Origin: Arcanobacterium_A bovis
GTDB lineage: Bacteria > Actinomycetota > Actinomycetes > Actinomycetales > Actinomycetaceae
Length of the DNA: 64,000 bases
Direction: 5' to 3' (one strand)
Assembly: GCF_042655305.1 (NCBI RefSeq)
Contig: NZ_JBHSLR010000003.1
Both the position numbers and the translations under genes were made by a program. Positions 43,686 through 50,519 of this stretch are shown piece after piece (the first letter of the stretch is position 1; each line of letters opens with the position of its first letter). The notes beneath the pieces are model-generated. The model saw nothing but the letters and a program-made list of their open reading frames with translations. It was not told the DNA's origin and ran no database searches.

Positions 43686-44905
43686 GTAAAAAACGTAAAC
43701 ACCACCTATCGTTCGTCGATCTTCTCATCGACGTAGCTATTGAGCTGCGGGCACGTATGGCTCGCACCGTGTTAATGATCAGCGCAGTGGCACTGAGCAC
43801 CGGCGCGTTGTTGGCATCAGTTGGAATCGCCCAAAATGCGGCATACCAAGTAGATGCGGACATCGCGGCGTCGACGATCAATCAGGTGCTGGTCACTCCC
43901 GCCGAAAAAGCAGTGCCCGACCGCACTCCCGAAGAGATAAAAGCCGGTACGATCCAGCAGTTCTTCCCACCGGACACTGAAGAACGACTCAAGAAAATAT
44001 CCACAATTGATGCCGTGGGCAGGAAAATTAATATTCAGTCCATAATGAACGTAGAAATAAGCCGGTCAATCGCAGCTATTGACCATGTGGCTCTTGAGCT
44101 ATCTGGAATCACCGAAAGTTACCTTGACGCAGCTGAAATTACCAAGCCGCCTACCTCGTGGATGCTCAACACATCATATCCGGTTGCTTTTCTTGGAAAA
44201 GATGCCGCTGAGAAACTCCAAATTCCAAACACCACAGACTTTGAAGGACTCTCCATATCGATCAACAATACGGAATTTTCTATAGCGGGAGTTATCGACA
44301 CGAAGAATAGCCTCAACAACGACGTGATGATCCCGTATCAAACGGCACTGAATATGACCAAAACCGATCGTGGTTCAGAAGTTCTCATCCACACCAAAAT
44401 CGGGGCCGGCGTACAAGTGTCTAACGCGGCGCGTCTGGCGATTATGCCACAAGCCATCGAAAAATTATTGGCTTCGCAAGTGGCATCTGTGCAAAAAATT
44501 AGAGACAACGTCTCAGGCCAGCTCGCACGGCAAGCTGCTTGGGTTGGTGCATTCCTGATCGTGCTCACAATATTGCTTATTGCAAACTCAATGATCGTAT
44601 CGGTAACAGCGCGCACCACCGAAATTGGCGTGCGGCGCGCACTCGGAAGCTCCCGCAGCCGAGTTGCCTCAGTGTTCTGGGTCGAAGGTGCACTCACTGG
44701 CGTGCTTGGCGGTCTGATCGGTAGCGCTGTGTCCGCTTGTATCATGGTGGTCGTTGCAATAATCAGCGACTGGACTGCGCACCTCAATCTCGGCTGGATC
44801 GCACTTGGCCCTGTGCTCGGCGCAGTAGTTGGGATTGTGGCATCGGCGTATCCCGCGATTCGCGCGTCGGCCATTCATCCAGCTATTGCAGTGCGCTCTG
44901 ATTAA
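43682..44905 (+). CDS. FtsX/MacB-like ABC permease
   Basis: This 407-residue permease has one helix near the N-terminus (TVLMISAVALSTGALLASVG), an extracellular MacB-type domain of about 220 residues, and three C-terminal helices starting AAWVGAFLIVLTILLIANSM, with TTEIGVRRALGSSRSRVASVF between them. With the adaptor and ATPase it forms a tripartite efflux or mechanotransmission system. The three genes follow the lipoprotein cluster on the same strand after a 179-bp gap. Confidence 0.92.
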   Translation: MSKKRKHHLSFVDLLIDVAIELRARMARTVLMISAVALSTGALLASVGIAQNAAYQVDADIAASTINQVLVTPAEKAVPDRTPEEIKAGTIQQFFPPDTEERLKKISTIDAVGRKINIQSIMNVEISRSIAAIDHVALELSGITESYLDAAEITKPPTSWMLNTSYPVAFLGKDAAEKLQIPNTTDFEGLSISINNTEFSIAGVIDTKNSLNNDVMIPYQTALNMTKTDRGSEVLIHTKIGAGVQVSNAARLAIMPQAIEKLLASQVASVQKIRDNVSGQLARQAAWVGAFLIVLTILLIANSMIVSVTARTTEIGVRRALGSSRSRVASVFWVEGALTGVLGGLIGSAVSACIMVVVAIISDWTAHLNLGWIALGPVLGAVVGIVASAYPAIRASAIHPAIAVRSD

Positions 44906-44927
44906 GGGCACTGCGCTCTGATTAAGG
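44892..44927. repeat. Direct duplication of 16 bp at the permease 3' end
   Basis: TGCGCTCTGATTAAGG occurs at 44892-44907 and again at 44912-44927. The first copy carries the stop codon. The pair ends next to a 77-bp palindromic element. Confidence 0.7.
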
Positions 44928-44931
44928 TGTG

Positions 44932-45008
44932 GTGCCCTAACTTAGGCGTTGGCTTATTCATCGCGCTATATAGCACCGATGTGCAAGGGATCGCCTAAGT
45001 TAAGGCAC
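44932..45008 (+). repeat. 77-bp palindromic dispersed element, copy 2
   Basis: Termini GTGCCCTAACTTAGGCG and CGCCTAAGTTAAGGCAC are inverted copies with one mismatch. The centre is CGCGCTATATAGCACC. Orientation matches copies 1 and 4. Confidence 0.9.
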
Positions 45009-45089
45009 AAATTGAGCGAAAGCTAGATTTCTTCACACCAAAATGATTAGCTAATTACTTAACAAACCTCACAAATCGCCCGCATCATT

Positions 45090-45119
45090 TTGTCCATAGT
45101 CCCAAAGATATCCACAGCT
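45090..45119 (+). promoter_or_regulatory. DnaA-box-like motif pair upstream of AbiEi-type gene 1
   Basis: TTGTCCATA (45090-45098) and TATCCACAGCT (45109-45119) precede the gene start at 45168. TATCCACAGCT begins exactly 59 bp before the ATG, and the same word begins 59 bp before the ATG of the second AbiEi-type gene. The sequences match DnaA-box consensus words, but they may serve another regulator. Confidence 0.6.
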
Positions 45120-45167
45120 TTGAAAATTGCCATACAAACCGGATATTTATCGGGTATCCATGAGACT

Positions 45168-46031
45168 ATGAACGACCAAAGCATCAACTCTGCACAAAAT
45201 GTATTTACCCGAAGAGAATTATTCAACCTCGGGATCACAACCAAAACCGAACTTAAGAAACTCCTGGCTAATGGCGGATTAACGCGGATCCGACGAAACT
45301 CATACGCAACACCAATAGCACATAGTAGTGAAGTTGAAGCTGCGCAACTAGGTGTGCATTTAGGCTGCCTGAGCGGATGTGCTTTGCGCGGACTCTGGAC
45401 TCCTCCACCTGCGCAAACTCATCTAATTCTCGAAAAGCACCAAGCAATCCCAGTGAGCAAAACCAAACAAGAACACCGTCACTTAGTTTTTCATCGTATG
45501 CAAGAGCACTACCCGACAACCGTTCTTCCCATAGATATCTGCCTTTTACAAGTGGCAAAATTTCATGACACAGAAACTGCGCTCATAGTATTTGAATCGG
45601 CAATAGACCAGGGTCTTATTTCTTTTACTGAGGCAAAACATCTAATCACACTACTTCCGGCATACAAGGCAAAACCAATGAAATATCTTGATACGGCCCA
45701 GTCTGGAAGCGAAACACGACTCCGACTATTCTTCCAAAGGAAGCGGGTCAAAGTCCGTGCACAGCACATGATCAACGGTGTGGGTCGCGTAGATTTACTA
45801 GTTGGCAAGTCATTGATTGTCGAAGCTGACAGCCACACATTCCATACGAAATATGAGAACTACACGTCAGATCGAATACGAGATTTGCAAGCAACAAAGC
45901 TAGGATTTCGTGTCATTCGGTTGAGTTATGCACAAATCTGGCACGATTGGGCAAATACACAATCCTTTTTGTCTGATTTGATCCATTCCAAGATACATAT
46001 GCGGCCACAACGCCCCATCATAACTCCATAG
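45168..46031 (+). CDS. AbiEi-like antitoxin domain fused to DUF559-type endonuclease-like domain
   Basis: This 287-residue protein starts with an AbiEi-type winged helix (VFTRRELFNLGITTKTELKKL, GLTRIRRNSYATP). The C-terminal 100 residues read like a DUF559/VSR-like nuclease core: VGRVDLLVGKSLIVEADSHT, then RIRDLQATKLGFRVIRLSYA. D and E residues in these strands fit a PD-(D/E)xK site. No AbiEii-type toxin gene is beside it. The start at 45168 aligns with that of the paralog at 62922; the frame extends upstream without support. No clear ribosome binding site is seen. The last 100 bases are duplicated inverted at 46778-46877. Confidence 0.8.
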   Translation: MNDQSINSAQNVFTRRELFNLGITTKTELKKLLANGGLTRIRRNSYATPIAHSSEVEAAQLGVHLGCLSGCALRGLWTPPPAQTHLILEKHQAIPVSKTKQEHRHLVFHRMQEHYPTTVLPIDICLLQVAKFHDTETALIVFESAIDQGLISFTEAKHLITLLPAYKAKPMKYLDTAQSGSETRLRLFFQRKRVKVRAQHMINGVGRVDLLVGKSLIVEADSHTFHTKYENYTSDRIRDLQATKLGFRVIRLSYAQIWHDWANTQSFLSDLIHSKIHMRPQRPIITP

Positions 46032-46130
46032 GTGTGCCCTAACTTAGGCGATCCCTTGCACATCGGCGCTATATAGCGCGATGAATAAGCCAGCGCCTAA
46101 GTTAGGGCGCGAAAACAGCAACAAACGGAA
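45932..46130 (+). repeat. 199-bp perfect inverted duplication, left arm
   Basis: It is identical to the reverse complement of 46679-46877 over all 199 bases by direct comparison. It covers the last 100 bases of the AbiEi-type gene and copy 3 of the 77-bp element. A GNAT gene lies between the arms. Confidence 0.95.
46034..46110 (-). repeat. 77-bp palindromic dispersed element, copy 3 (inverted)
   Basis: It reads on the minus strand relative to copies 1, 2 and 4, and is identical to copy 4 because both lie in the 199-bp inverted duplication. Confidence 0.9.
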
Positions 46131-46174
46131 AGTCTCACCACGCACTAACCTGAAACTTCCCATATCCTTAATAT

Positions 46175-46672
46175 ATGACCAGTCACTTCACATTCCGCGC
46201 AGCAACTGAACAGGATCGCACGTACATCCACCGCCTCTTTTACCTCACCGATGTCTACGGTGACGAATCCAAATCTGTGAGCCCAGGTTTTCAGAATCTT
46301 GCACAAGGTTATGTTTTCGATTGGAACCCTGTCGAGGATGGTGGTGTTATTGCTCTAGAATCAGGAGGGGTACCAGCTGGCGGCGTTTGGCTTAGGCGAT
46401 GGAACAAGGAGGATGTTGTAGGCTTTGCAAATCTTGGTCCAAATGTGCCGGAGTTAGCGATCGCGGTAGAACCACGAAACATACACCGTGGATTGGGCGT
46501 AAAACTCCTCGTTGCTGCCTGTGAACTAGCTAAATCCCAAGGTTGCGAGTTTATCGCACTTCACGTCGATCATGGTAATCTTCGCGCTGTCAATGTTTAC
46601 AAGCGTTTCGGATTTAAGGTGCTAGGTATTGATCCCGCCGATACAGGGGTTGTGATGAAGCTTCCCTTATGA
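46175..46672 (+). CDS. GNAT-family N-acetyltransferase
   Basis: This 165-residue protein has the GNAT fold: FRAATEQDRTYIHRLF at the start, the beta-4 strand VPELAIAVEPRN, the acetyl-CoA loop HRGLGVKLLVAACELAKSQG and the closing VNVYKRFGFKVLGIDP. The ribosome binding site is weak, and TATCCT lies at 46163-46168, placing the likely transcription start almost on the ATG, so the message may be leaderless. The gene lies between the two arms of the inverted duplication. A degraded relative of its 3' end is found at 46970-47040. The acceptor substrate is unknown. Confidence 0.88.
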   Translation: MTSHFTFRAATEQDRTYIHRLFYLTDVYGDESKSVSPGFQNLAQGYVFDWNPVEDGGVIALESGGVPAGGVWLRRWNKEDVVGFANLGPNVPELAIAVEPRNIHRGLGVKLLVAACELAKSQGCEFIALHVDHGNLRAVNVYKRFGFKVLGIDPADTGVVMKLPL

Positions 46673-46678
46673 TGAGGC

Positions 46679-46877
46679 TTCCGTTTGTTGCTGTTTTCGC
46701 GCCCTAACTTAGGCGCTGGCTTATTCATCGCGCTATATAGCGCCGATGTGCAAGGGATCGCCTAAGTTAGGGCACACCTATGGAGTTATGATGGGGCGTT
46801 GTGGCCGCATATGTATCTTGGAATGGATCAAATCAGACAAAAAGGATTGTGTATTTGCCCAATCGTGCCAGATTTGT
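46679..46877 (-). repeat. 199-bp perfect inverted duplication, right arm
   Basis: It is the reverse complement of 45932-46130. It carries an inverted copy of the last 100 bases of the AbiEi-type gene, out of context, plus the 77-bp element. Confidence 0.95.
46699..46775 (+). repeat. 77-bp palindromic dispersed element, copy 4
   Basis: Termini GCGCCCTAACTTAGGCG and CGCCTAAGTTAGGGCAC are near-perfect inverted repeats. The centre is the perfect palindrome GGCGCTATATAGCGCC-like core. Confidence 0.9.
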
Positions 46878-46969
46878 CCGGCTGCCATTGAAAATGAACC
46901 GCACCCAAATCTAGATTGCTCCTGCTAATGTTGCCTCCTTGAACCAACTTTATATTTAGGTTGGCTTTG

Positions 46970-47040
46970 TTGTTCTGGTTTCGTGTCACTCGGACAATCC
47001 TGCCGACACCGGCATCGTGATGAAACTTCCGCTAATTTAA
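46970..47040 (+). pseudogene. 3' remnant of a GNAT acetyltransferase gene
   Basis: In one frame this reads NPADTGIVMKLPLI-stop at 46996-47040, matching the intact GNAT ending DPADTGVVMKLPL. Just upstream, GFRV-like residues appear only after a frame change. The rest of the gene is absent. It is probably the tail of an older or second GNAT gene cut by the rearrangement. Confidence 0.75.
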
Positions 47041-47118
47041 GCCAAATTTCCCGCTTCAAGCCCAGGAGCTAAACACACGTTTACACTGTTTACGCCTGTA
47101 GCCCACATCACACTTTAT

Positions 47119-47127
47119 TGGTATAAT
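47119..47127 (+). promoter_or_regulatory. Extended -10 promoter of the ceramidase gene
   Basis: TGG-TATAAT is a perfect extended -10. A -35 is not evident. It lies 75 bp upstream of the start at 47203. Confidence 0.5.
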
Positions 47128-47202
47128 GGCGGCATTGATGGTTTTGTAATCCCACGAAATCACAAACACCGCCTTTTGGCATGTTCTCAACGAGGAGTAA
47201 CA

Positions 47203-49311
47203 ATGGCTAACAAGCTCACGCGGCGTATTGGTGCTGGTATCGCAGCCCTTACGCTCTCCGCTGCCATTTTTACAGCAGCTCCCAGCACTCACAATGCCTA
47301 TGCCGATACCCCATCGACTGAAGCGTCAACCTACCTAGTTGGCACCGGCATATATGATGTGACCGGCGCTGTTGTCGAAACAGGGTCCTTTGGATACGCA
47401 TCCGGCCAAGAAATGACCGGACTTCACGAGCGTCTCTACTCACACGCCTTCATCATCGGCGATCCAGAATCGAAAGATCGCGTGGTATTGGTGAGCGTTG
47501 ATGCCGGCGCAATTTTCCCCAATATTCGCCTCGGTGTACTTGAGCAGCTCAAGCAAAAGTACGGCGATTTATACAACAGCAACAACGTGATGATCAGCGC
47601 TACACATTCTCACGTGGCCAACGGCGGTATGGCTGTTGATCAACTGTACCGGATTGCTAGCAACGATGGCGCCGGCTACAACTACGATCAGCGCATTGTA
47701 GACACCATGATCGCAGGAATCGTCGCCTCTATTGATCGCGCACACGCAAATCTCCAGCCAGGAACCGTACAGCTACAGCAAGGCGAACTGAAGGGCGCAA
47801 CGAAGAACCGTTCACTCCCTGGTTACAATGCCAATCCTGACGCAGCAAACTATGCCGACAACGTCTCTACGAATATGACTCAGCTGGCTTTCACGGCAGA
47901 ATCCGGCAAGCCGCTTGGCGTTCTCAACTGGTTCTCAACCCACCCAACTTCGTTCAATATTCACTGGACACTCATCTCGGGCGACAACAAGGGCTACGCC
48001 CAGTACATGTTCGAGAAGAAGATGGGATCCGACCCCGCCGACCCACACGCTTTCGTAGCAGCCTTCGCTAACTCAGCAACCGGCGACGTCGTAGCATCGC
48101 AAGGAAACTCCGTGTCAGCACCAGGCTATGAAGGCTTGCCGGACGATTACCAGAATGCTGAAATCGCAGGTAAACAGCAGCTCGATAAAGCGCTCGAGTT
48201 GTACAACGACGGCGGAAAAGCACTCCACGGACGCATCGACTCTCGCACTCGTTACGTTAAAATGCCTGGTTACACGGTGCATGCACAGTACACCAATGGC
48301 GAGGGCGAGAAGAACCTCTGCGTCTCCGCTCGCGGCTTCTCCTTCGCACCTGGTGGCGAAAACGGCCCATCGAACATTCCTGGTGTTTACGAAGGCATGA
48401 CGAAGGGCTCCTTCAATATCCTCGACACCGTGAACAAGATCGATCAGTCCTTTGCTGGCGCACTTTTCCGACTCGTTGGTGCCACAATTTCGCTTGGTGA
48501 CGATCCGTGCCAAGCCGAGAAGCCCATTCTCCTAGCTGATGGAAAACTCGGCTGGACACCCACCGTTCTCCCAATTCAGTTAGTCCGTATTGGCAACTTC
48601 GCGCTTATTGGTGTTCCGCTCGAATCAACCACGATGTCTGCTCGCCACATGAAGGAGAGCGTCGCTAAGGTTCTTGCCGACGACGGCGTCGATTCCGTTG
48701 AGCTCGTAGGTCTAGCAAACGCATACGCCGGCTACGTAACAACCCGCGCAGAATATGCAAGCCAGCAATACGAAGGTGCATCGACAGAGTTTGGTCCACA
48801 TCAGCTTGGCGCATTTATCCAAGAGCTTGAAGGTTTGTCGCATGCGATGATCGAAAACAAGCCAGTGGTAGACGACGCTATTCCAACACTCCCGAATACG
48901 AAGCTGTGGGCACAGCGTCCAGGGGTTGTGTTTGACGACAAACCTATCCAGGAAGAGTTTGGTCAGGTACTTGTACAACCACAAGCTAGCTACGCTACGG
49001 GCGACACCGCCCGGGCCGAATTCCGTGGCGCACATCCAAAGAACAACTTCCGCACACTCGGAACGTTCTTGCGCGTGCAGCGTCTCGAGAATGGCGTGTG
49101 GGTTGATTATCTCACCGATCGCGACTGGGATACATCGTTCATCTGGAAGCGTGAAGGCGCAGCATATTCACGCACTACAGTTGAATGGCGTATTCGCAAC
49201 AACACTCCAGCGGGCACCTACCGCCTCGTACAAGAAGGTGATTGGAAGAACGGATGGAATGGCGTGATCAGCCCATACTCTGGAGCCTCACAACCATTTG
49301 AAGTTCGCTGA
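47203..49311 (+). CDS. Secreted neutral/alkaline ceramidase
   Basis: This 702-residue protein has a signal peptide (RIGAGIAALTLSAAIFTAA). Ceramidase landmarks are GTGIYDVTGAVVETGSFGYA, the zinc site ISATHSHVANGG (H135), STHPTSFNIHWTLISGDNKG (H247), IGVPLESTTMSARHMK, and ANAYAGYVTTRAEY followed by YEGASTEFGPHQ. A C-terminal Ig-like domain begins near GDTARAEFRGAHPKNNFR. The start at 47203 follows GAGGAG. It would cleave host ceramide at the cell surface or outside. Oddly, the nucleophile loop reads GDVVAS (294-299), where characterised ceramidases have GDVSPN with the catalytic serine. Confidence 0.9.
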   Translation: MANKLTRRIGAGIAALTLSAAIFTAAPSTHNAYADTPSTEASTYLVGTGIYDVTGAVVETGSFGYASGQEMTGLHERLYSHAFIIGDPESKDRVVLVSVDAGAIFPNIRLGVLEQLKQKYGDLYNSNNVMISATHSHVANGGMAVDQLYRIASNDGAGYNYDQRIVDTMIAGIVASIDRAHANLQPGTVQLQQGELKGATKNRSLPGYNANPDAANYADNVSTNMTQLAFTAESGKPLGVLNWFSTHPTSFNIHWTLISGDNKGYAQYMFEKKMGSDPADPHAFVAAFANSATGDVVASQGNSVSAPGYEGLPDDYQNAEIAGKQQLDKALELYNDGGKALHGRIDSRTRYVKMPGYTVHAQYTNGEGEKNLCVSARGFSFAPGGENGPSNIPGVYEGMTKGSFNILDTVNKIDQSFAGALFRLVGATISLGDDPCQAEKPILLADGKLGWTPTVLPIQLVRIGNFALIGVPLESTTMSARHMKESVAKVLADDGVDSVELVGLANAYAGYVTTRAEYASQQYEGASTEFGPHQLGAFIQELEGLSHAMIENKPVVDDAIPTLPNTKLWAQRPGVVFDDKPIQEEFGQVLVQPQASYATGDTARAEFRGAHPKNNFRTLGTFLRVQRLENGVWVDYLTDRDWDTSFIWKREGAAYSRTTVEWRIRNNTPAGTYRLVQEGDWKNGWNGVISPYSGASQPFEVR

Positions 49312-49362
49312 TTTCCTCGGTTTTTCGCTGACTTCCGCTGAATTTGCAGCGCTTTAGAGTGC

Positions 49363-49422
49363 GGCACCTTAAAGTACTGCACCTTAAGGTACTAGGCCTT
49401 AGGCTACTGCGCCTTAGGGTTT
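49363..49422. repeat. Four tandem 15-bp repeats
   Basis: Units ggCACCTTAAAGTAC, tgCACCTTAAGGTAC, taGGCCTTAGGCTAC and tgCGCCTTAGGGTTT are adjacent. Units 2 and 3 contain small palindromes (CCTTAAGG, GCCTTAGGC). The array lies downstream of the ceramidase gene. Confidence 0.75.
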
Positions 49423-49455
49423 CGGCAATTCTTCCGGGTTGTGCAGCGCTAACTT

Positions 49456-49521
49456 AGCTGGTGCAACGTGCCAATCGGTGAAGCTTTGCTTCACGTGAAA
49501 CATTGGCACGTTGCACCAGCT
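49456..49521. repeat. 20-bp perfect inverted repeat with a nested 7-bp stem
   Basis: The outer arms at 49456-49475 and 49502-49521 are perfect over 20 bp (AGCTGGTGCAACG... and its complement). Inside, GTGAAGC (49478-49484) pairs with GCTTCAC (49488-49494). The loop region includes the parS-like site. No T-run follows; the next gene starts 25 bp downstream. Confidence 0.9.
49487..49502. promoter_or_regulatory. Near-consensus parS site
   Basis: TGCTTCACGTGAAACA matches the ParB-binding consensus TGTTnCACGTGAAACA at 15 of 16 positions, with the CACGTG core intact. It lies in noncoding DNA. No parA/parB gene is in the window. ParB binding is inferred. Confidence 0.6.
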
Positions 49522-49545
49522 GTTGGTATTTGCAAGGATTCTTCT

Positions 49546-50220
49546 ATGGATCAAATTCCTTCCAAGGAGTGGCCAGAACTGCCACGCTATCACGAGTTAT
49601 TTAATGAACTGCGCCGCCAATATATGCGCCTTTCACCAACACCCCTTTTCGTTGCCGTAGATGGCCGCAGCGGTTCCGGAAAGACCACACTCGCACACAC
49701 ACTAGCTGCGGATTTTCAAAAAATTGGCGTCTCTACCACGATCTTCGAAGTCGAAGAATGGGCCGCCGGCTGGTACGACTTAGCAGGAGCCGTACAACGA
49801 GTATCGATGCTTGTCCACGCGCTACGGAATGCCAGCAACCTCACCGATACCGATAACACTGGTGACGCCAGCGATACCAGCAACACCGCTAGCGTTGATA
49901 ATTCAGGTACCGGCAACTTCCCGATTACACACGATGTAACGACTTCCCGTTGGGATTGGGAAGCGAACGCATGGCGTCCGGCGGAACTGGTGGCACCGGC
50001 GTCGTTATACCTTGTAACTGGCTGCGGATCAGGAGCTACCGGTTGCGATTTCACCGTGTGGATCGACGCCGACGCGCGGGTACGCCAGCAGCGCGTACAG
50101 GAGCGTGACGCTTACGATTGGTCGGAATACTGGCAAGTGTGGGCGGACCAAGAAACGGAAATTTACCAGCGCTTCAATGTGGCGCAGAATGCCGACGTGT
50201 GCATTTCGACGGACGCTTAA
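49546..50220 (+). CDS. P-loop nucleoside/uridine kinase-like protein
   Basis: This 224-residue protein has the Walker A loop FVAVDGRSGSGKTTLA and a later segment resembling small uridine kinase-like ATP-binding proteins (SRWDWEANAWR, LYLVTGCGSGA, CDFTVWIDADARVR, RERDAYDWSEYW-like). The start at 49546 follows AAGGA. The Asp pair usual after the P-loop (LDDLYPGW) is replaced by glutamates (FEVEEWAAGW). A low-complexity Asp/Thr/Asn/Ser stretch (TDTDNTGDASDTSNTASVDN) sits mid-protein. The substrate is unknown. Confidence 0.75.
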   Translation: MDQIPSKEWPELPRYHELFNELRRQYMRLSPTPLFVAVDGRSGSGKTTLAHTLAADFQKIGVSTTIFEVEEWAAGWYDLAGAVQRVSMLVHALRNASNLTDTDNTGDASDTSNTASVDNSGTGNFPITHDVTTSRWDWEANAWRPAELVAPASLYLVTGCGSGATGCDFTVWIDADARVRQQRVQERDAYDWSEYWQVWADQETEIYQRFNVAQNADVCISTDA

Positions 50221-50242
50221 AATTCAATAGATAGCTATAACG

Positions 50243-50289
50243 CTACTATAAACTACTCTAACGTTTTGTTTTATAGTACTTTATAGTAG
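50243..50289. repeat. A/T-rich 10-bp inverted repeat
   Basis: CTACTATAAA (50243-50252) pairs with TTTATAGTAG (50280-50289); TATAGTA words recur inside. Located after the kinase-like gene, it may be a terminator. Confidence 0.5.
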
Positions 50290-50430
50290 CCACGAAACCG
50301 CAGGTCATGGCGTGAATACGGGCCAAAAATAGCTATAACACCCAAGCTCCCAATACCAGACACACATTCTTGCCTTTACCCCCCCGGCTTTTAACTCATT
50401 TACCCGTAAGCCGACTCCCACAGAATAGTA

Positions 50431-50474
50431 ACAGGCAGGGCGATTGCTGATAACTCAACAATCACCCTGCCTGT
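50431..50474 (-). terminator. Stem-loop downstream of the giant surface-protein gene
   Basis: On the minus strand the arms ACAGGCAGGGTGATTG and CAATCGCCCTGCCTGT form a 16-bp stem with one U-G pair around a 12-nt loop. On the plus strand the same position is a C-A mismatch, so it favours the minus transcript. The T-run is weak. Confidence 0.65.
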
Positions 50475-50519
50475 GTTTACCTGACTCGAGTTAGGTTCCG
50501 AGCCACGCCACGCATCGTG

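Larger units (their letters stand above)
46673..47202. other. Rearranged intergenic region with element copy 4 and gene fragments
   Basis: The 530 bp hold the right arm of the inverted duplication (46679-46877), a weak CCAAC/GTTGG hairpin near 46942-46962 followed by T-rich DNA, a GNAT 3' remnant and the ceramidase promoter. No complete gene is supported. Confidence 0.7.

Noticed and set aside
46746..46928. Short open frame near the ceramidase
   Set aside because: It is the antisense reading of the duplicated AbiEi tail in the inverted repeat.
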